A DNA stretch of 45,067 bases from [Phormidium] sp. LEGE 05292 (GCF_015207735.1 NZ_JADEWG010000043.1:1-45067); one strand, 5' to 3'. Counted from the first letter of the stretch, positions 15,113 through 23,681 are shown. Notes: generated by a model from the letters alone, not told the origin. Translations and numbers: made by a program.

Positions 15113-17191
15113 TTAAGCAACTGCTTTTAGAAAATTGTCGTAGACAGAATCGATTTTTCGGAAGTCAGAAAAGACATCTGATTCAATAGTTTTAAGACGC
15201 TTTAGTTCATTATCTCGATTAATTTCGTGAGATTCTTTTTGCTTGAGCAAATTATCTAGTTCAGCTTTGCGTGAGTTAATGTCATCGTTGATGCGATCGC
15301 TAACTTCTTTATCATAAACATTAAAGCATTCTTTGACAGCATCGTGAATTGGTTGCCATTGTTCTTGCGCTACTTGGGGGAGATGTTTTACTAACTCTTT
15401 TTTCGCTGCTTTTACTAATTCTTTTCTTGCTTGATCTGCTTGCAAAACTCCTATACCCATCCCTAATAAAGCTAGGTATAATGGGCCTAAAACAATGCCA
15501 GTTACACTACCAATAATGGTGCTAATCCCAAACACGGTAATTAAGTTTAACAGGATATTTTTCCAATCAAATCCTGCACCCGCCATTGCCACACCTGCAA
15601 AATTGCCGCTAGCTAAGGAAAAAAGCCCCATTGCCCATTTTGCCCAAGCGGGAGAGTTATCTTCTGGTAATGAATTCCCTGCGGCTTGGACTTTTTTTCC
15701 GGTTAATTTTTCAGTAATTGTATTGGTGATTTTGCTATAAGAAGCCCCGTAATTTTCTGCGCTTTTAGCTAATAATAGAAATGCACTATCCATTTCTTTT
15801 TCCGCCGTCAAACTCCATGCAGAGAGCTTGTCATTAATATATTGCTCGAATGCTTGTTTAAGTGCAGCTTCAAATGCTTCTCTGCGGCTTTTACTCAAAA
15901 AATCCATGAATTTTAAATCAGGTTGATAGCGTGTGAAATCTGATTCAAAAGTATTACCTAAGTTTAGCACATAAGTACGGAAAGAATCTGCGATCGCTTT
16001 AGCTTTACTATCACCTAAATTTTGAATTTCTTGTTTAAATTGATCTCTAATATGCGTTAATTTTTTAAATTCAGGTTCAACCGAACTAATCTTTTCTTTC
16101 AATTGCGTAACATCTTGTTCTAACAAGGGAATTCGCCTTGACACAGCTTCTTGCACACGGGTAGCAGTTTGACGCGCCAAAGTTCTCGCTTGTCGCAATT
16201 CAGAAATAGCCCTTTCTTTGGTTAAAAATGTGTTGAGTGCGCCCATAAATTCGGGAAAACCTGTACCTTCTAGAGAAGCTAAAGGCTGTTTTATACGTTT
16301 CCTTAATGCCTTAATTGCAGAAATTTCAAATACTCTTTCTTCATAAATATCTTGACCATCGATTACACAATATTCGCTTAAGTTAGCTTGAAAAACTCGT
16401 CGCAATCTATCTTCAGACTCTTGCAATTCTTCTAAATCATCTGGGTCAATTAAACTTTCCCGAACTTGATCCCAAGCATTAATTAAGAAGAACACGCTTA
16501 AACCGCGATCTTTGATATAGTTTTCTAAATAGCGACGTTCGCCAAGAGTGCAAGGTTGGGAAGCTCTTAAAACAAACAAAATTGCATGACAATTATTAAT
16601 ATAACCCAGGGATAATTCATTTCGTGCTTCTGTATCATTCAACCCTGGACTATCAACTATTTCCACACCTTTTTCTAACAAAGGTAATGGGTATTCAACT
16701 ATGGCATAATCAACGTCGGGAAAGGCTTGTTTCTTTTCTTGTTCGAGCCTTTTTGCTTCGGCGGGATCGATCGTATAATCTTGCTTAAAACTCTTAAAAT
16801 CCAACTCTTTTGGGCTTTTTCCATCTTTAAAATAAACCGTTACTTTCTTTTGGGGGCCATAGCGGAGTAGCGTTAACACTGCTGTACAGGGATTTACATC
16901 ACTGGGTAATAAATTTTCGCCAATTAAGGCATTTAAAAAAGTACTTTTTCCGCGTTTCATATCGCCTAAAACTAGGAGGCGAAATACACCTTTTTGGTAG
17001 TTTTCACTAGCTACTTTAACATCTTCTATTTCTCTTTCTAAACCGAGTCCACCAGAAGATTTTTTGCCTTCTGTTTCAGCTTTTTCCAGAGTTGCAGTCA
17101 TGTGGTTGAAGGATTTAGCTACTTCGGCGCGTGCTTGGGCAACTTTTTCTAAATCGTTAAGAAAACGATCGGTTTCAATTTTGTAACTCAT
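15113..17191 (-). CDS. Dynamin-like GTPase with membrane segments
   Basis: A 692-residue bacterial dynamin-like protein. A helical N-terminus (1-65) precedes the GTPase domain: G1 GDMKRGKST (76-84), G2 Thr in NPCTAVLT (about 103), G3 DSPGLND (180-186), G4 NAWD (238-241). A long coiled-coil stalk follows (about 335-520). A hydrophobic block (about 530-610, with GLFSLASGNFAGVAMAGAGF and NLITVFGISTIIGSVTGIVLG) could insert in membrane. A C-terminal Lys/Glu-rich helix ends the protein. All GTPase motifs are intact. It is a close paralogue of the upstream gene (53-bp gap), indicating tandem duplication. The likely job is GTP-dependent membrane remodelling. Confidence 0.92.
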   Translation of the reverse strand: MSYKIETDRFLNDLEKVAQARAEVAKSFNHMTATLEKAETEGKKSSGGLGLEREIEDVKVASENYQKGVFRLLVLGDMKRGKSTFLNALIGENLLPSDVNPCTAVLTLLRYGPQKKVTVYFKDGKSPKELDFKSFKQDYTIDPAEAKRLEQEKKQAFPDVDYAIVEYPLPLLEKGVEIVDSPGLNDTEARNELSLGYINNCHAILFVLRASQPCTLGERRYLENYIKDRGLSVFFLINAWDQVRESLIDPDDLEELQESEDRLRRVFQANLSEYCVIDGQDIYEERVFEISAIKALRKRIKQPLASLEGTGFPEFMGALNTFLTKERAISELRQARTLARQTATRVQEAVSRRIPLLEQDVTQLKEKISSVEPEFKKLTHIRDQFKQEIQNLGDSKAKAIADSFRTYVLNLGNTFESDFTRYQPDLKFMDFLSKSRREAFEAALKQAFEQYINDKLSAWSLTAEKEMDSAFLLLAKSAENYGASYSKITNTITEKLTGKKVQAAGNSLPEDNSPAWAKWAMGLFSLASGNFAGVAMAGAGFDWKNILLNLITVFGISTIIGSVTGIVLGPLYLALLGMGIGVLQADQARKELVKAAKKELVKHLPQVAQEQWQPIHDAVKECFNVYDKEVSDRINDDINSRKAELDNLLKQKESHEINRDNELKRLKTIESDVFSDFRKIDSVYDNFLKAVA

Positions 17192-17245
17192 TTCGTGGCA
17201 CCAATAAATTCAACAGGAGCAAGTGTAATTTCTATTCCCAGGATA

Positions 17246-19321
17246 TCACGCATAATAGGAAGTTAAACCTTCATAAACTGATTCCAAGTTGTGATATTCG
17301 GATAAAATTTCCGTGTCCAAAGTTCTCAGACGATTTGATTCAGCATGGTAATTAATTTCTTGTGATTCCTTTTGTTTGAGTAAGTTATCTAACTCAGCTT
17401 GGCGAGATTTGATGTCTTCTTTGATCCGTTTGTTGACTTCTTGTTCATAGGTATTGAAACAGTCTTTAACGGCTTGATGAATCGGTTCCCATTGTTCTTG
17501 TGCTAGTTGAGGAAGACATTTGACAAACTCTTTTTTGGTGGCTTTAATAAATTCTTTTCTGGCTTGATCTGCTTGCAGGGCACCTATTCCTAAACCAATT
17601 AAAGCAATTCCAATAGGGCCTAAAAATGTGCCTGTAAAAATTAGCAAAAAGCTACTAATTCCAATCGCTGCTAACCAGTTTACTAAAATGTTTTTCCAGT
17701 CAAAACCAACACCAGCTAGGGCTATACCTGCAACGTTACCTGTAATTAATGAGAAAAATCCCATTGCCCAACTTGCCCAGGTGGGAGAGTCGTTTTCATA
17801 ACCTAAGTTTTGTCCGGCAAATACATTTCCCGTTAATTTTTCGCTGATGGTATTGGCTACTTTTGTATATGCTGAACCATACTCAGCCGCACTTCTAGAT
17901 AAGATGGCAAAAGCATCATGTATTTCTCGTTCAGCAGTTAGTTCCCAAGCGGAGAATTTGTCTTTTATGTATTGTTCAAATGCTCGTTTACAAGCGGCGT
18001 TGAATTCTTCTCTTCTGTCTTGACTTAAGGAATCTAGAAATCCGATTGATGGTTGATATTGTAAGAAATCTGTTTCAAAGGTGTTGCCTAAATTCAAAAT
18101 GTAAGCCCGGAAAGAATCAGCGATCGCTCTTGCCTTACTATCTCGCATATTGATAATATCAGCCTGGAAGCGATCGCGAATTTCCATCAATTGCTTAAAC
18201 TCAGGTTCAACTGAATTAATCCGCCTTTTCAGTTCCTCAACATCTTGTCCTAACAAAGGAATTCGCCTTTCCACTGCCTCATGTACATGATTGTAAATTA
18301 AACGGGCTAAAGTTTTTGTTTGGCGCAATTCTGCGATCGCTCTTTCTCTAGTCAAAAACGTATTTAAAGCAGCAATAAACTCTGGAAATCCCGTTCCTTC
18401 TAAAGCACCTTCCGGGTTTTTTATTCGTTGCCGCAAAGCTTTTAAAGAGTAAATTTCAAACACTCTTTCATCATAAATATCAAACCCTTCCACCTGACAA
18501 TATTCAGCCAAATAACTCTTAAATACTTGTCGCACCTTTTCTTCAGCCGCTTCTAATGCTTCAGTATCATCAGGATCGATTAATCCCTTGGTGATTTCAT
18601 CCCAAGCATTAATTAAAAAGAAAACCGTTAAACCTCGACCTTTGATATAATTGTCTAAGTAACGACGCTCTGCCAAAGTGCAAGGTTGATCGGCTCTAAA
18701 GACAAATAGAATCGCATGGCAATTATTGATGTAATTTAGAGATAATTTGTTCAGCGCCTCTGTATCATTTAACCCTGGACTATCAACAATTTCAATTCCT
18801 TTTTCCAACAAAGGTAAAGGATACTCGACAACCGCATAATCGACATCAGGAAAAGCTAATTTTTTCTCCGCTTCTAATTTTTTGGCATCATCAGGATCGA
18901 TCGTATATTCCTGTTTAAAAGTAGCAAAATCTAGCCTTTTGGCAGGTTTATCATCTTTAAAATAAACTGTTACCTTTTTTTCTGGGCCATAACGCAAGAC
19001 TGTCAACACTGCCGTACAAGGATTAACATCACTTGGTAACAAATTCTCACCTATTAAAGCATTGAGAAAAGTACTTTTTCCCCGTTTCATGTCACCCAAA
19101 ACTAACAGCCTAAATACACCTTTTTGAATGTTTTTTCTGGCTAAATCAATGTCTTCTATATCTTTAGCTAAACCTAATCCACCAGAAGCAGTTTCTCCTA
19201 CAGTTTCAGATGTTTTGAGAGTAGCGGATATCTTACTTAAAGATTGAGCAAAATCAGAACGAACTTTGGCGAGTCGATCTAAATCCTTAATAAAACTTCC
19301 AGATTCCGTTGTGTAAGTCAT
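17246..19321 (-). CDS. Dynamin-like GTPase with membrane segments (tandem paralogue)
   Basis: A 691-residue protein starting MTYTTESGSF at 19321. A longer frame to 19372 adds 17 hydrophobic and aromatic residues that the paralogue lacks, and it runs towards a palindrome, so I reject it. Motifs align residue for residue with the neighbour: GDMKRGKST (76-84), DSPGLND (180-186), NAWD (238-241). The hydrophobic block includes GFFSLITGNVAGIALAGVGF and IGISSFLLIFTGTFLG. The GTPase regions of the two are nearly identical while stalks and membrane tips have diverged, suggesting a heteromeric pair. No strong Shine-Dalgarno sequence precedes the start. Confidence 0.92.
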   Translation of the reverse strand: MTYTTESGSFIKDLDRLAKVRSDFAQSLSKISATLKTSETVGETASGGLGLAKDIEDIDLARKNIQKGVFRLLVLGDMKRGKSTFLNALIGENLLPSDVNPCTAVLTVLRYGPEKKVTVYFKDDKPAKRLDFATFKQEYTIDPDDAKKLEAEKKLAFPDVDYAVVEYPLPLLEKGIEIVDSPGLNDTEALNKLSLNYINNCHAILFVFRADQPCTLAERRYLDNYIKGRGLTVFFLINAWDEITKGLIDPDDTEALEAAEEKVRQVFKSYLAEYCQVEGFDIYDERVFEIYSLKALRQRIKNPEGALEGTGFPEFIAALNTFLTRERAIAELRQTKTLARLIYNHVHEAVERRIPLLGQDVEELKRRINSVEPEFKQLMEIRDRFQADIINMRDSKARAIADSFRAYILNLGNTFETDFLQYQPSIGFLDSLSQDRREEFNAACKRAFEQYIKDKFSAWELTAEREIHDAFAILSRSAAEYGSAYTKVANTISEKLTGNVFAGQNLGYENDSPTWASWAMGFFSLITGNVAGIALAGVGFDWKNILVNWLAAIGISSFLLIFTGTFLGPIGIALIGLGIGALQADQARKEFIKATKKEFVKCLPQLAQEQWEPIHQAVKDCFNTYEQEVNKRIKEDIKSRQAELDNLLKQKESQEINYHAESNRLRTLDTEILSEYHNLESVYEGLTSYYA

Positions 19322-19365
19322 AATTTTGAACGAATATAGGAAAATAAAAAGAAACTTAAACCTGA

Positions 19366-19394
19366 AGTACAAATATATTAATTATATTTGTACT
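19366..19394. promoter_or_regulatory. Perfect 12-bp dyad upstream of dynamin-like genes
   Basis: AGTACAAATATA (19366-19377), spacer TTAAT, TATATTTGTACT (19383-19394). It lies 45 bp upstream of the first GTPase start on the minus strand. The AT-rich perfect symmetry fits an operator for a dimeric repressor. It could also be a bidirectional transcription barrier. Confidence 0.5.
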
Positions 19395-19451
19395 CCAGTC
19401 TGGTAGAAGCTTTCATGTTGTACCACCAACTAGCATCTACCTTAATGATCC

Positions 19452-19520
19452 TTGCCTGACAAACTAAAAGCTTTTCGTCAAGCGGCTTATCAACATCTGA
19501 CTAGAGCCAAAAATGCCAGA
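19452..19520 (+). pseudogene. Remnant of a transposase 5' end (left copy)
   Basis: From a TTG at 19452 the frame reads PDKLKAFRQAAYQHLTRAKNA. This matches the N-terminal pattern KLQAFRQAxYxxxGKAKDA that I know from a widespread cyanobacterial transposase (IS701/IS4-like). Similarity ends where the metallophosphoesterase gene's 3' end begins (19521). A 33-bp stretch (19456-19488) repeats at 21112-21144 with 4 mismatches. Confidence 0.6.
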
Positions 19521-21038
19521 TTACAAAACAAACTTGACAAAAAATGGATGACCGTACCGTTGTACTTGATTTAGACTGCTCCAATTTACGCCATCAAGAC
19601 TAGTATAGAAGTTGGCACCGGAACAGGAATTTGGCCAAATTCCAAGAGGACAAGCAAAATTCAAAGAAAGAGTGCCGCTGTCAGTGGAATAGTCAGCAGT
19701 TCCTGCCGATCCCTTTGCTCCTGGATAATCTTGTACCCAGAATCGCCCTTGCTGTCCCGGTAGAATCTGTTTCGGTGGAGCTACTACATAATGACCATTG
19801 CTGGCAGTAAAGTCAGTTAAATTTAAAGTGGACTTACCATTAGTGTTATCAACAATGATGTAACAAGAATAGTCCATAGACTGAGGGCCTATTACCGAGT
19901 CCGGTGGAGCTGAATAAGAGGAAATATTATAGACACCGTTAGTATTAACCACCTGATAAAGACTTGCCGCACATTCGTCCGTATCTATGACCGTAAAACT
20001 AATAGTCTTGGGATTGCTGGAAGCGTGAATATCAGGACTGGCAGCACACTCAAATCCATTATTCACATACTGGACTAAGCCATTAGTTAGACCAAGTTTT
20101 GCTATATGAGTATGTCCCAAAACGCTCAGATTTGAGTTAGAGGTGAGGGCAGATTGTTGGGCAAACCACGCAATATAGAGGCCATTAGCATCAGCGATCG
20201 CTGCTTTGACAGCGGCTAATAGACCATCCTCTCCTCCACCCCAAGTATTAACCCATTGACTCCATAACGAACCATATATTGTCTTGGCTGCCCCCATCGT
20301 CGTCGTTTGACCATTTGCCAACAGAATGGGCTCGTTCTCCGGTATTTGGGTAGCAGCTATTGTATAGTCGAGAAGCAAAGCAACTACTGATGAAGGGTTT
20401 TTTAAAATTGTAGTTGCCAGAGTCGAAATATCTAATCCATTAGGAGATCCTTGATTGGGCAGATCGGCAACAGTTTCTCCAGGCTGAAGAGTTTTCTGCA
20501 ACATATAGGCAAACGCCCGCGTCACAAAATGTCCTACAGGCAAAGGACTTAGTGGCGTGCTGAAGTCTGGGGCATTAAACATGGTGAAAGTATGCCCGTG
20601 AGTAAAAGCAACCTTTTTATTTTCCGCTGCGGATACATAATAAATCGGTCGATCGCAATACTGAATTTTATACCCTGATGAATTTTGAATTAGATTCAAA
20701 TCATCTTGGGTTATATTCATGTCATGATTGCCATTGACATAAGTTACCTTGCCCTCCAGAGCGGTTAAAGCCTGACTCAACTTTCCCTGATGGCTTAAAA
20801 TATTTGGATTAGCTGCAACAATATCGGCAAACGCAGGTGGTTTTTGACTGGGAGGACAAGTCCAAAAATCAAATATATCGCCTAATAGAACCAGTTCTTG
20901 AATTGAAGCTGCATTGGCAATAACATAGTCGAGGATTGCTGATAAATAAGGCTCGTGCAAGCTTTTTTGATACCAATTAACAGGCTCATTAGTAGCAATA
21001 TGAACGTCGCTGAGAACTACGACTTTATTCTTCGTCAT
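19521..21038 (-). CDS. Calcineurin-type metallophosphoesterase with C-terminal aegerolysin-like beta domain
   Basis: A 505-residue protein. Metal-binding motifs are complete: SDVH (10-13), GDIFDFW (53-59), GNHD (103-106), HGH (147-149) and GHTH (307-310). It therefore probably hydrolyses a phosphoester; the substrate is unknown. Residues about 388-505 form an extra beta-rich domain (YIIVDNTNGKSTLNL, VAPPKQILPGQQGRFW, GTADYSTDSGTLSLNF). It resembles aegerolysin or crystal-protein ET79-type domains, in which PP-x-x-I-x-PG precedes a beta hairpin. No signal peptide is present. AAAGGAAAG lies shortly before the ATG. It precedes the dynamin-like genes on the same strand and is bracketed by transposase remnants. 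The enzyme call is sure; the C-terminal fold is tentative. Confidence 0.88.
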   Translation of the reverse strand: MTKNKVVVLSDVHIATNEPVNWYQKSLHEPYLSAILDYVIANAASIQELVLLGDIFDFWTCPPSQKPPAFADIVAANPNILSHQGKLSQALTALEGKVTYVNGNHDMNITQDDLNLIQNSSGYKIQYCDRPIYYVSAAENKKVAFTHGHTFTMFNAPDFSTPLSPLPVGHFVTRAFAYMLQKTLQPGETVADLPNQGSPNGLDISTLATTILKNPSSVVALLLDYTIAATQIPENEPILLANGQTTTMGAAKTIYGSLWSQWVNTWGGGEDGLLAAVKAAIADANGLYIAWFAQQSALTSNSNLSVLGHTHIAKLGLTNGLVQYVNNGFECAASPDIHASSNPKTISFTVIDTDECAASLYQVVNTNGVYNISSYSAPPDSVIGPQSMDYSCYIIVDNTNGKSTLNLTDFTASNGHYVVAPPKQILPGQQGRFWVQDYPGAKGSAGTADYSTDSGTLSLNFACPLGIWPNSCSGANFYTSLDGVNWSSLNQVQRYGHPFFVKFVL

Positions 21039-21083
21039 ATTTCTTTCCTTTTTTGACTTAGGATTATTCTGGAAAACTATTTA

Positions 21084-21290
21084 TTGGAAAAGCAACTACC
21101 TATAACCCAAACTGACAAACTAAAAGCCTTTCGTCAAGTAGTTTGCCAAGATTGTCATTATCTCCAGTGTTTCGACGTTCATGGTCAACAAGTATTTATG
21201 TTGGCGAAGCCTGCGCCAAGTGCATAGCTATACAGCATTGTAGACCACAACGCCATAATTTGATGCGCCTTTACATTCAACAAATTACTA
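21084..21290 (+). pseudogene. Remnant of a transposase 5' end (right copy)
   Basis: From a TTG at 21084 the frame gives EKQLPITQTDKLKAFRQVV. After a frame change the second frame gives LSLSPVFRRSW (about 21152-21184), a small inserted repeat (GTTGGCGAAGCC), then RPQRHNLMRLYIQQI (about 21242-21286). These three pieces are consecutive in the same transposase family, so this is an internally deleted, frameshifted and invaded copy. The first piece repeats the remnant at 19452. Confidence 0.7.
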
Positions 21291-21310
21291 AAAACTTAAC
21301 TAAACAATTG

Positions 21311-22126
21311 CTATTTAATTCCGTAAGTAACGCTAATTTGACTCCTTATTTGTACTTCTGGAAGCGCAGAAGGGTCATAAGGGGGAATGCTTTGACTGAT
21401 GTTAGAAAAAGGCGAAAGGGGAACAGCCTGTTTTGTGCCGCAAGCGGAAACAGAAGCGGGACTAACGATCGGATAAACTGTTACTAACAACAAATCTCCT
21501 AATTGCACGCCCATTTCTATTGCCACACTTCGCACCTGAGTTTCTGCATCTCTGATAGCGTTGCGGCGTGCATTACGTTCTAATGGTAGACAGTTGTTTA
21601 CGGAATATTCAGCACTAATACCTTGAATAAATAATTTGCCACTAGTTTCTGTTGCTAAATTAGCTGTTTTTACGACTTCCTGCATTCTTTCGCGAGTCGG
21701 TTTAGAAATTTTTACGAATAACTTAGGATTTTCTAAAGAACTAGTTTGAATTTCAATATTATTAGCTGGAACATCGATCGCAACTAAAGCATCAACCACA
21801 GGTTTTAAAGGTTCTTCAGCTGGAGAAACTGTACCCTCAGTAAGTGAAGGAGTACTTCTTTGTGCGTTATTCAAAGGGTTACGGGAAGCAAAGCGAAATT
21901 CCAAACGGGCGATATCTGCGGGGGCACTCTCTTGACCTTGACCAACTACTGTTATGGCACGTTGGTTAATTAAAAGTTGCGGCGTAATGCCATTGGTAAG
22001 TTGAGATACATTAATTTTATCTGTGGGATTTTGGGCAAGGCTGGTTTTGCTAGTTGATATCCATAGCTCCGTCACCACAACGGCAGAAACCAGAGTTTGA
22101 GATAATACTGTTAAGAATCGATACAT
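21311..22126 (-). CDS. SIMPL domain (DUF541) secreted protein
   Basis: A 271-residue protein with an N-terminal signal sequence (about 1-32: hydrophobic LTVLSQTLVSAVVVTELW, then TSLAQ cleavage region). The SIMPL fold starts at about 57 with ITVVGQGQESAPADIARLEFRF. A variable, Ser/Thr-rich loop (about 80-105) precedes VDALVAIDVPANNIEIQTSSLE. RNAIRDAETQVRSVAIEMGVQLGDLLLV is the conserved C-terminal helix. Periplasmic or exported; biochemical role unknown. There are two Cys, near 184 and 236. Convergent with the transposase remnant downstream. Confidence 0.88.
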   Translation of the reverse strand: MYRFLTVLSQTLVSAVVVTELWISTSKTSLAQNPTDKINVSQLTNGITPQLLINQRAITVVGQGQESAPADIARLEFRFASRNPLNNAQRSTPSLTEGTVSPAEEPLKPVVDALVAIDVPANNIEIQTSSLENPKLFVKISKPTRERMQEVVKTANLATETSGKLFIQGISAEYSVNNCLPLERNARRNAIRDAETQVRSVAIEMGVQLGDLLLVTVYPIVSPASVSACGTKQAVPLSPFSNISQSIPPYDPSALPEVQIRSQISVTYGIK

Positions 22127-22270
22127 TTTGTGTTGTCACTAAACATTAATTTACAGGCTGAAAATGCGTTATTTTACGGAAAATTTCGCTGCACCCTGTC
22201 ATCTTATGGTGTATCCAACTTAGAATATGGCTAGAAAACAAATTACAAATCCTTTTATGAGGAATTGGCT

Positions 22271-22678
22271 ATGGCGACGATAAATGATAACCAACAAAAT
22301 GAGCAAATTGCTACTCTGTCTCCAACTTCCGAACCTATGACTACTCGGATGCGACCTTGGGGAACTGTTACACTTCTCGAAGAAACCGATCGCTACAGGA
22401 TTAATCGCATTGAACTTAAACCAGGTCATCATATTAGTACTCAGATGCACTATCACCGCAGCGAACACTGGATTGTAGTTTCTGGTACAGCTAGGGTTCT
22501 TTGTAATGGAAACGAGACTCTGCTAATGCAAAAACAGTCTACTTATGTTCCTGCTTCTACAGCGCATCGGGTGGAAAATCCGGGAGTTATTCCCCTAGTT
22601 ATGATTGAAGTTCAAAATGGAGAATATCTAGGGGAAGATGATATTATTCGTTTTCCTGAAGATCAAGATAGTCATTAG
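22271..22678 (+). CDS. Cupin protein, mannose-6-phosphate isomerase type II-like
   Basis: A 135-residue single-domain cupin. MRPWGTVTLLEETDRYRINRIELKPGHHISTQMHYHRSEHWIVVSGTARVL is the family core, with metal-binding His residues in HYHRSEHW, followed by YVPASTAHRVENPG and VMIEVQNGEYLGEDDIIRF. This matches the C-terminal isomerase half of bifunctional GDP-mannose pyrophosphorylases, present here alone, as is common in cyanobacteria. ATG 22271 is chosen over the TTG two codons earlier because GAGGA (22259-22263) is 7 bases upstream. A role in mannose-6-phosphate or GDP-mannose supply is likely. Confidence 0.88.
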   Translation: MATINDNQQNEQIATLSPTSEPMTTRMRPWGTVTLLEETDRYRINRIELKPGHHISTQMHYHRSEHWIVVSGTARVLCNGNETLLMQKQSTYVPASTAHRVENPGVIPLVMIEVQNGEYLGEDDIIRFPEDQDSH

Positions 22679-22772
22679 AATGTTCGCTGTAATTCGGGAA
22701 AAAGGGAAAAGTCTTTTCCTTCACCTTTACCCTTTCTCCTGAATAAAACACAGAATTTTACTGGGGATGAAC

Positions 22773-23006
22773 TCAAATCCAATGGACATCACGCAGCCAA
22801 GGCCAAACTCCTGTGTGTCTTCTCATAGTGACATTTTCACTATATTCTGAGATCACATCTTTGAGTTCTTGAGTCGTAAAACTGTAGTTCAACTTTTCGG
22901 CAATCTTAATGAAATCATCCGGGTTACTAGCCTCTTTCATCTTGTCTCTTAAAGCAAAATCTCTAGTAGCATCTTCTAGGAATTTATGGGCACTTTCTTT
23001 GGTCAT
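22773..23006 (-). CDS. Nif11 family protein
   Basis: A 77-residue protein: MTKESAHKFLEDATRDFALRDKMKEASNPDDFIKIAEKLNYSFTTQELKDVISE is a complete Nif11 domain. A short tail, MRRHTGVWPWLRDVHWI, follows. Nif11 domains occur in nitrogen-fixing cyanobacteria and as leader peptides of ribosomal natural products. Here no double-glycine cleavage site is visible, and no lanthipeptide synthetase or transporter lies nearby, so the plain Nif11 form is more likely. An upstream ATG at 23033 would add nine residues; 23006 fits the domain start better. Function unknown. Confidence 0.85.
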   Translation of the reverse strand: MTKESAHKFLEDATRDFALRDKMKEASNPDDFIKIAEKLNYSFTTQELKDVISEYSENVTMRRHTGVWPWLRDVHWI

Positions 23007-23187
23007 TTTTGAAAATACCTTATTAATAACCACTTATCCAATTTTACCTAAAACAGTATAACAATTAATGTCCCCATTACAACAAAAATTCCCCATAAAC
23101 CTGGTCTTGAGAGTTGTGTAAATGGACATTATAGCAATTTGTACCTCCTAGCAACCCGGTTTATTCTCTAAAAATGGCAGAAATGCA

Positions 23188-23256
23188 ATAAGCTGTTGTG
23201 CATTTAAATGGTTAAAGGTAAGAGAAAATAGATGATTTAAATGCACAACAGCTTAT
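23188..23256. repeat. Perfect 22-bp inverted repeat, MITE-like
   Basis: Arms 23188-23209 (ATAAGCTGTTGTGCATTTAA...) and 23235-23256 are exact reverse complements with a 25-bp spacer. The total is 69 bp with no coding potential. It sits in the 287-bp gap between the Nif11 gene and the 116-residue gene. The rest of the gap is AT-rich, without recognised content. Confidence 0.85.
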
Positions 23257-23293
23257 ACTTTTACATTTTGGCAGTGCGAAAATGATTCAGGTT

Positions 23294-23644
23294 TTAATGA
23301 TTTTTGTCCAGTAGGTTTTCAAATTCGGCTTTTAAGGATTTGACATTGGCGACTCTTCCGACTAAGAGATTTTCGCTTCCGGCATCCTTTAAGCGTTCTT
23401 TCCAATATTTGATACTATCTGAGTTATTCACCCAGAAATTAACTACTGTGTCGATCGCGTCATCTAAATCCCAACCTCGGTAATTAGGAACATTTTCTAC
23501 AGATTGAATTAATGCGTCAAGGGTACATTTGTATGCGGCGACATATTCCACTCCTGTCTGAGATTTTTGTTCTTTTCTCTCTTGCTGTTGATTAAAAAAG
23601 TATAAAATTGGAGAGACTCCGAGAATGTCGAAAGTGTACTTCAT
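23294..23644 (-). CDS. Conserved-looking hypothetical protein, 116 residues
   Basis: I do not recognise a named family. It starts MKYTFDILGVSPILYFFNQQQERKEQ. The middle is helical (YVAAYKCTLDALIQSVENVP), with a Trp/Asp segment (NYRGWDLDDAIDTVVNFWVNNSDSIKYWKERL) and a helical C-terminus. It is soluble, with no signal peptide. It is divergent from the transporter gene, with only 37 bp between start codons, so their promoters must overlap. Confidence 0.75.
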   Translation of the reverse strand: MKYTFDILGVSPILYFFNQQQERKEQKSQTGVEYVAAYKCTLDALIQSVENVPNYRGWDLDDAIDTVVNFWVNNSDSIKYWKERLKDAGSENLLVGRVANVKSLKAEFENLLDKNH

Positions 23645-23681
23645 TCCTCTACTCCTAATCTGAGAGACTTAAGCTTATTTG

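Noticed and set aside
19322-19372. Upstream extension of the first dynamin-like gene
   Set aside because: It adds aromatic residues absent from the paralogue and reads into a palindrome; MTYTTESGS aligns with the neighbour's start.
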